Translations under genes and position numbers: made by a program | Notes under the pieces: model-generated | The model's database searches: none | Told to the model about the DNA's origin: nothing | What the model saw: the letters and a program-made list of their open reading frames with translations, nothing else | Shown here: piece after piece, positions 21,331 to 27,053 of the stretch | Numbering within the stretch: the first letter of the stretch is position 1 | How the letters are laid out: each line of letters starts with the position of its first letter | Origin: Gnetum montanum | Lineage: Eukaryota; Streptophyta; Gnetopsida; Gnetales; Gnetaceae | Assembly (NCBI GenBank): GCA_015680685.1 | Contig: MNCI01014533.1 | Span: 6,524 to 33,576, forward strand | Reading direction: 5' to 3' | DNA: 27,053 nt

Positions 21331-22054
21331 CCGCCTCTAATGGGCCACAAGAACTAGTTATGGGACCTCCTTCATCCCCTCTAACTTAGTCCCATTTCAC
21401 TTCCTTCCTCTCCCATCTGTTGGAGTGGTGGTTCTCTGTGGGTGCATTCCTATCCACTTGGAGGATGGACAGGTCCTCGCATGTTGCTGTAATGTCACTG
21501 AATGTGGTTGGTTTTGGGTCTGAACTCGGGAAAGGTCCTATCAGGTCACTTAACCACAACTTTACATAGGGTTTCATGTGACCAATAATTAGAATTCCAA
21601 ACCTCACTCCTCTCTCTTCACCCAATTCTCTCCATAGCTCACCTCATCGTTTGTCGTGATTCCCATGAACTTCCCATCCCTTGGCAGGTTCTCATGGATG
21701 GGAGTATTAACTAGTGATCACCATTCCTTAGCCCCAGGGCCCATAGAACCCGATGTTGGGGATATGCAAGGGCTACGAAGGCTATCGCCTGCTATGGGGA
21801 GGACCTATTTGCATATTCCTGGTGTCATTTGTTAGTCTCCAATCCTCTTGGTTTTTTGATGGTTTATTTCCATGCTATCCATCACTCGATTTCTTCTCAA
21901 TGGAGTTCTTTCTCACCATGTTCTCCTACCTTTGACTCTTTTTCTAGCTCAACTTCCCTTCCTTTTATCCTCAGTCATGTTCCCAGTCTCTCACACTCTT
22001 CAACTGTCCCAATTTGGTGTTTTAAATTTATCTTTTCGAGTTTTTCCTAGGCTG

Positions 22055-22165
22055 GTTAATGCTGGTCAATGACCCTCTATGTATACGGGGCCTTGTATAC
22101 GCAGCCCCTTGCATATACACGGTCCCGTCGATGCAGCATCCAACCCCTATATATATGCTCGTTGC
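22055..22165 (+). promoter_or_regulatory. U3-like segment with TATA, upstream of third ORF
   Basis: The sequence ctatgtatacggggcc, then ttgtatacgcagcccc, then gtcgatgcagcatcc, then ctatatatatgctc resembles element C's U3. There the order is ctatgtatacgaggcc, gtgtatac, gtcgatgcatcc and the TATA box. It lies about 400 bp before the third ORF start. Nothing similar is seen at this place in element A. It could be an extra promoter, or just a recombined LTR fragment. Confidence 0.55.
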
Positions 22166-22308
22166 ACCTTACATTTCTATCATTTTGCAAACAAATTGGG
22201 GTGGAGATTTTGCCATTTTTTTCCCTAACTTCTTCCCAAGCACCTATGTTCTATCGCATGTCCGCATCAACTAATCCTTCCCCTCTTAAGCACTTGGAGG
22301 TATGCTCT

Positions 22309-22321
22309 CAGTCATGGGGGT
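22309..22321 (+). other. Second polypurine-tract-like sequence
   Basis: CAGTCATGGGGGT is identical over 13 bases to the functional-position tract of element B (9735-9747 on the minus strand). Here it is inside the element, about 250 bp upstream of the third ORF, and is followed by gaagcc instead of an LTR start. Confidence 0.5.
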
Positions 22322-22334
22322 GAAGCCTATTTGT

Positions 22335-22356
22335 AATTAATTAATTAATTAATTAA
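22335..22356. repeat. TTAA microsatellite
   Basis: About five tandem copies of TTAA. Confidence 0.85.
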
Positions 22357-22567
22357 AACTTCACACCTCTAAGGGAATAAACAAAAATAATAGTTTAAAC
22401 TCTAATTTATCCCTTGTTATTTTTGGCTCTAACCCATCAATCAACACTTTGGGGGATTTAATGGAATGCCCATGCCAGCATCATAACTTAGTTGAATTGA
22501 GAAGGTGTATGAGGGTCATTTTGAGCAACTTGTGCATAGTCTAATTGGTGGTTATGTTTGATTGTAA

Positions 22568-25424
22568 ATGGCATTAAAACCAAGGCATCTAAGGGGCAAA
22601 GGACCATCACAACCTAGGGACAAGCATCCACGAATGGGAAGGGGACGAGGCATGCAACAACTCGAGCATGTAAAGGGCTCTCATGTAACTAGCCCCCTTC
22701 TACGAAGGACCTGATGTGGAATATGTCCATCAGATTCCTGAAGAGAAGATTCCTGGTGAGCAATCACAAGGGGATGAAACTCCGGGGATAGCACCACGGC
22801 TTGAGGTCACCCTAACCCAAGCATGTCTTGATGATATCAAGCCACAAGAAGTGCAACATATGGTCATACAAGAGTTAAATTTTGGACCATTTCTCGAGAA
22901 CGCACCAGAAGATGTGAGGCTCCAATTACAAAATGCTCCTATGTGGCTAATCATCACAACCAGTGGTAAATAGTACCTAGGAGAGACCTATCTCTTCTGG
23001 ACAAATCGACAACTGGGGGCTAGAGTAAGAATTAAGGACATCTATGTCTCTTACTTTGCAAAAGCAATCGCGCAAGCTCTAGGGTTGCTAGAGATTGGAG
23101 TAGATGTGGCAAAGATCCCGAAGCAAGCAGATCCTAAGGTAAAAGGGGAGTGGATCAGGCGGTGCTATGGGGTAGATTGCAAGGAATTCGGCACTCTAAC
23201 CACTATGGAGTGGGTGTATTCAAAGATCACGTCTTACCACCTAAACCCAACGGTAAGATCCAGAAAAATCATGGCCTTCTCCGCTTGTGAATGTGCCGCC
23301 TTAAGTGGAAAATTTCTAATGAGCCTTCCATAGTTGTTATTCTTGGAAATTGAAAAGCGGTTCACTGAAAGTGAATGTGGAAGGTGAGCTCTCCCCTTTT
23401 CCTACCTAATCAAAAAGTTATGCAAACAGGAAGCGATAGCATGATATGCCAAAGATACACTCTAACATACCCCAATTGCCTCATGGCAAGAAATGATGAA
23501 GGACAGGACTCTGGCCACTACACAAATGGAGGAATAGCAGTAACCACCTCCACCACCTACACAAACAACAAGGTCAGGTTTGCAAACTATCGCAAAACAC
23601 ATACATGAAATCTGACAATCGCTCTTGAGCCAGCAAGAGCAATCTAGCATGACCGATGGAGGGAAAGACCCTTCGATTGATCGCCCTACAATGAGCCACC
23701 TGGAGCAAGTGGCTTGATCAGTCAGTTTGTTAAAAAGAGCAGGGTCGATGTTCTTCACCTCCTGAACACAAGTACCAGCAAGAATAGATCCTAGCATCCG
23801 AGAGGTAACGGTATCCACTCAATAGTTGTTTCCTAAAATTTTAGGAAATGTCACTACCTTCTTGGTACACTTGGAAGATAGCAAGGGGGTGACAATCCTG
23901 GTGATGTAGCACCAAGGATAGGAGATTGCGACTGAAGTCATTGCTGATACAATTGCTATGGCTCTCAACGCACCGGTGGCACCTGTACCAAACCTACATG
24001 GACTTCAAGATGTACAGACATCTGCTAGAACTTCATGTAGCAAGATTGATGTAGCACAACATGAAGAACTATTCGACTAACTGGTGGGAATTAAGCAACC
24101 GCTTTCGGATGTATTTGACCTTCTGGATAACATCACTACAACCCAGTCAAAGCTTCTCTTGGCAAGGGGTAAGAGCCTCATTTTGGAAGAGCAACTTGAA
24201 GTTGCTTAAGCCACTTGTCAATGCTTGGCAAAGAAAGTAGCCCAATTTAAGGATCTAACTTGTTGATCTAACTCTCCTCAACCTTGAGCTTACCAGAGAT
24301 GAAGCCTTTCAATAGCTTCAAGTCAAACTTCTAATAGTTGAGGATGAGTGACAGTTGGTGATCCTTGATAAGTCATTGGCAGATGCTCAGACATATCATT
24401 TAAACAAGGACTTGATAGAGGTTTGTCAGGAGAACATCAGGTTGACTGCGGAGATTCATCGCCTGCGTAATGTTGGTGCTAAAAACAAGCACATGAAAAA
24501 TTTCATTCACCAACAGTAGGAAGAGCTAGCCAGGGTGAATGCTGATGTGAGAAGGTTGGCTACTGAGAATTAAAATTTTTCCATGGAGGAGGTTTGAACT
24601 TTGCAACAGAACTTAGCCATCAAAATCATCGCTTGGAAGAACGAGGCCCTGAAATTTGAAAAAGTTAAGAATCATTACAAGGACCAAGTAGGATTACAAA
24701 AGGAGGTAAATGAGAAATAGATTCAAGTTGCAAAGGCTAAGATGAACCAAGTGCTTCAGCAACTCTAAGAAGGAGGCGAGGTATGGCAACCTATCTTTGA
24801 TGGGTTGAATGCCTACAATCAAGCTAAAATCCGCCTCAAGGAACTATAGATTAAGGAAATGACCATGTATATGGAGCTTACCAATCTTCATTATGCAAAC
24901 TTGGCTATGCTCACAGCTAGGAGACCACAATCTAAATTGAAAAAAAAATGGCCACCTTGTATTCTCTATACGAGGGCAAGTTCCAAGTGCACAAAGCAAT
25001 GAAACAAAAATTGGAAACAGCAAATGCGGAACTTGAGGTTCTTTACATGCGATTTGAAGGACAACGTACGGTCACAGAGAACTTGGCCCATCAAATGAAT
25101 GACTACTAGCAACTATAGACATCCATTCAAGCATTCGACATCAAACAAAAATAGTTCGTAGCTTGGTTTTTCAACTTGAAAGAACTTTTCTCTATGCTAC
25201 CGTGCCCTTGGGAGGTTCCTATCCTGGCACACATTGGTGAAGCTGCTTGGATAGTGAACGATTCCAGAAGTAAGAAGGAAAAGATGAGCACCCTCTTAGA
25301 GGCTTTTCAATTACCTCTAGAAGCTGTAGCTACTATGGAGCAGCCATCATTCATGCCACTGCCACTGCATGGGCTAGAGGCTGGTGAAGGTCAGTCAGAA
25401 CCATCGCCATCAGGGATTGTGTGA
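22568..25424 (+). pseudogene. Third ORF, copy C
   Basis: Starts at ATG 22568 (MALKPRHLRGKGPSQPRDKH; copy A starts MAPKEKH at the equivalent place). It shifts frame near 22700 and then returns repeatedly to one frame until TGA at 25422-25424. The N-terminal block (22716-23333) has acidic, proline-rich sequence. Then come ETYLFWTNRQ, RIKDIYVSYF, WIRRCYGVDCKEFGTLTT and YHLNPTVRSRKI, a well conserved globular-looking part. From about 24060 to 25170 the protein is rich in Leu, Lys, Glu, Gln and Ala with heptad-like spacing (EALKFEKVKNHYKDQV, VAKAKMNQVLQQL), probably coiled coil. The C-terminus has PWEVPILAHIGEAAW and ends EPSPSGIV. No membrane segment or signal peptide is apparent. Role unknown. 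By position it takes the place of envelope-like ORFs of plant gypsy elements. Confidence 0.78.
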
Positions 25425-25659
25425 TCTTCTTTAGCAATTTTTGCATCTTCCTACATAGCAGAGAATCTAGGATAGATAGGGTGTTCAATTTTATCTCTAA
25501 ACACTACCATTTTTGTAATTTATCCTTCTCTGTATACTTGAGCACTTGGTGCATCAGTAAAGTTGGTGTTGTGTCATGTGTGTGTCAAGTCATGTGTGTT
25601 GTAAATAAAAGTTCATACCTTCCAAATTGTAGAGGAACTTGAGGACAAGTTTTTACTTA
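25425..25659 (+). other. Element C tail after third ORF
   Basis: Noncoding tail matching A 1212-1422 and B 9748-9980 on the other strand (for example tgttcaatttt and cataccttcc). Confidence 0.65.
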
Positions 25660-25671
25660 GTTGTGGGGTAC
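25660..25671 (+). other. Polypurine tract of element C
   Basis: GTTGTGGGGTAC-like tract before the 3' LTR, aligning with GTCGTGGAGGTA of element A. The upstream text ttgaggacaagt is common before this site in plant gypsy elements. Confidence 0.7.
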
Positions 25672-26562
25672 CTTTTTGGTGTCAAATAGTCAATGTGTTG
25701 ACTAGGCTGTGTATACAGGGCCATGTATAAGCAGCAGCATCAATGCAGCCCCATTGACACATCCTTCCATGCATCAACGTGGCCCCGTTTACACGGAGCT
25801 TATTTCAGCCTATAAATAAGAGGGCTCCCGCCTCACATAGGTACCTTTTTGGTAGTTGTAGAGAAGCTCTTAGAGTTTGTTTCCGTGAGAGTTAGAATAT
25901 TTTCCAAGTGCCCGTAGTAGATGTAAGAAAGGTATTCGGCTCTTTATTCGAGTGCTGATGTACTTGAGCCCATTGGCATGAACATCAATAAAGATGAACT
26001 TTTCAAGCATTCCTTGAAGCAATTGGACTTAGCCATTTAATGCATTTAATAGTTTAATATTTTTATGCTTTCATAATTTCTTAAGTTTCCATTGTTGTTA
26101 TTTCAATTACTATCACTTTTTATAGTTCGTAGAAACCATAATTATGACCATCTCAAACATAAACCCAACACTTGGTAACCCAATGACGCTTAACGTCTAG
26201 TAACCCAGTAGTGGTTAAGGGATGCTCAAGATGTGCATGGAAGGTGGTATCAGATACTTGTGCTAGGAAGAGTCAAGATATAGATTAGGATAACTATAGG
26301 TTATATAATATTCCATTCCAAGAATTAGACACTAAAAGATAAAGTAAAAAGCCATAAAAATCATGTGCCTCAATCCTCACTTAACCATCGTAATCAAAAC
26401 ATCACAAGTGAGGTTGGGAAGACAATAACTGTTCTAACACAAGGTTTTTCTAGTTAGGATCTGGTGTATGCGAAGTGCTTACAATCTACGGAATTCGACC
26501 AAGTCACGTGTGAACGACCATGATTCGTATGGTTAGACATAGGGGTACCTAGCCACTCATCA
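25672..26562 (+). repeat. Element C 3' LTR (891 bp)
   Basis: Collinear with 13336-14226. It ends TCATCA, followed by the target duplication CTTAG. Its first bases are CTTTTTG instead of TGATGAA, a local replacement described under findings. The TATA box is at 25811-25818. Confidence 0.9.
25811..25818 (+). promoter_or_regulatory. TATA box of element C 3' LTR
   Basis: TATAAATA, the exact counterpart of 13475-13482 and followed by the same agagggctcc. Confidence 0.7.
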
Positions 26563-26567
26563 CTTAG
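26563..26567. repeat. Target duplication of element C, right copy
   Basis: CTTAG, the partner of CTTGG at 13331-13335. Element B sequence resumes immediately after it with cctcaccattgg. Confidence 0.9.
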
Positions 26568-27053
26568 CCTCACCATTGGATTAAGGTGAAAGGCTATAAT
26601 CTTATAGCAGATTCTCTTTGTCGATGTGAGCGCACCATACTCCTTATGGTCGACACCATAACACCACTATATCCATTCTTTCTTGATGTTGAGATCTACC
26701 TGTATTAGAATCTCAATAAGATTTGTTCCAATTTTTGGAAACCCAAGTGGCTTTGAAATGGCCTACACCGAGTATGACACTAAATATCCTTGATCTTGAC
26801 CATTGATCTAGGCTACTTTTTATTCTAGAATAAGAATGTCTCTCCCATGTACCACTCCTTGTTAGAAGTGATGATGGGACACATGTGAAAGGTATTCAGT
26901 TGATCTTGTACTTCTTGAGGTGCTTGCTCCAAGAAAGAGCCATAATTCAACTCTTGGAGCACCATTTTCAAAACCTCCTTTTATTTAATCTGCTTGAGGC
27001 AAACTTCTATAAAGGTTACCTCAAGATTTTCTTGTGGAGTTGGTGCCTCATCC
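26568..27053 (-). pseudogene. Third ORF, copy B, N-terminal part
   Basis: Minus-strand continuation of the ORF interrupted at 13335. It matches copy A 5305-5790 nearly base for base, including the region coding for the FLFWNNKQ and LGLPKIG-type block. Stops and small deletions are present. The start of the ORF lies beyond the window end. Confidence 0.75.

Larger units (their letters stand above)
20552..22567 (+). other. Element C spacer between pol and third ORF
   Basis: No gene is supported. The start is T-rich. Near 21145-21330 lies a diverged tandem duplication of about 95 bp. Much of 20820-21780 matches the antisense spacers of elements A and B. Positions 22055-22165 resemble the family's U3, and 22309-22321 resembles a polypurine tract. 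Both are listed separately. Confidence 0.7.
13336..26562 (+). mobile_element. Element C, complete Athila-like gypsy retrotransposon
   Basis: A 13,227-bp element with two 891-bp LTRs, a tRNA-Asp primer site, gag-pol, a spacer, a third ORF and a polypurine tract, bounded by 5-bp target duplications. Pol has the gypsy order, with integrase after RNase H, and no chromodomain is visible. The two LTRs differ at roughly one base in ten by eye, mostly transitions, so insertion is old. Stops, frameshifts and lost catalytic residues throughout mean it cannot move by itself. Confidence 0.9.
8858..27053 (-). mobile_element. Element B, decayed gypsy LTR retrotransposon, host of C
   Basis: A second family member on the minus strand: 3' LTR (8858-9733), polypurine tract, spacer (9748-11232), third ORF 3' part (11233-13335) and third ORF 5' part (26568-27053). 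The ORF parts were separated by insertion of element C. The 5' LTR and gag-pol, if present, lie beyond the window end. The base block after the LTR is atatg (8853-8857), the presumed target duplication; its partner is outside. Confidence 0.8.

Noticed and set aside
22568-25424. Third ORF as a viral-type envelope gene
   Set aside because: Only the position fits. No signal peptide, transmembrane segment or cleavage site is visible, and the C-terminal half looks like coiled coil.

Overview
The window looks like repeat-dominated nuclear DNA of a seed plant with a large genome. I find no intact host gene. Almost everything is decayed, nested LTR retrotransposon sequence. The main family is Ty3/gypsy: pol order is protease, reverse transcriptase, RNase H, integrase, and the primer binding site matches the 3' end of plant tRNA-Asp. 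That combination points to the Athila-like group of plant gypsy elements. The species cannot be named from this sequence.

Layout. (1) 1-8526: element A on the minus strand. It holds an interrupted 3' LTR (1-1198), a polypurine tract, a long third ORF (1423-5988), a spacer and the end of integrase (8040-8526). Its LTR carries about 0.9 kb of foreign DNA with a tRNA-like sequence and a PIF1/Helitron-type helicase fragment. Its third ORF is split by a 1,699-bp solo LTR of an unrelated element (1862-3560) with perfect CTTGT target duplications. (2) 8527-8780: a stray third-ORF fragment joined directly to integrase. (3) 8858-27053: element B on the minus strand. It has a full 3' LTR (8858-9733), a polypurine tract, a rearranged spacer and a third ORF that is split in two. 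(4) 13336-26562: element C on the plus strand, complete from end to end (13,227 bp). It sits inside B's third ORF with target duplications CTTGG/CTTAG.

Element C reads 5' LTR, tRNA-Asp primer site, gag-pol (14393-20551), a 2-kb spacer, a third ORF of about 950 codons (22568-25424), a polypurine tract and the 3' LTR. The gag-pol reading frame has many stop codons and frameshifts. All three integrase catalytic acids, one reverse transcriptase aspartate and the protease active-site glycine are lost through G-to-A changes. This is what long-term cytosine methylation and deamination would leave.

The most interesting item is the third ORF, present as three diverged copies (A, B, C). Removing the solo LTR from A gives 2,862 bp against 2,857 bp in C. 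An N-terminal globular block aligns without gaps at about half identity, and a long charged heptad-like C-terminal half is also conserved. No signal peptide or membrane segment is visible, so it does not look like a classical envelope despite its position. Upstream of it, C carries a second U3/TATA-like stretch and a second polypurine-tract-like sequence.

Inferred order of events: elements of one family inserted on the minus strand, the solo-LTR element entered A's third ORF, and C entered B's third ORF. Illegitimate recombination joined pieces at about 8527 and 11233.
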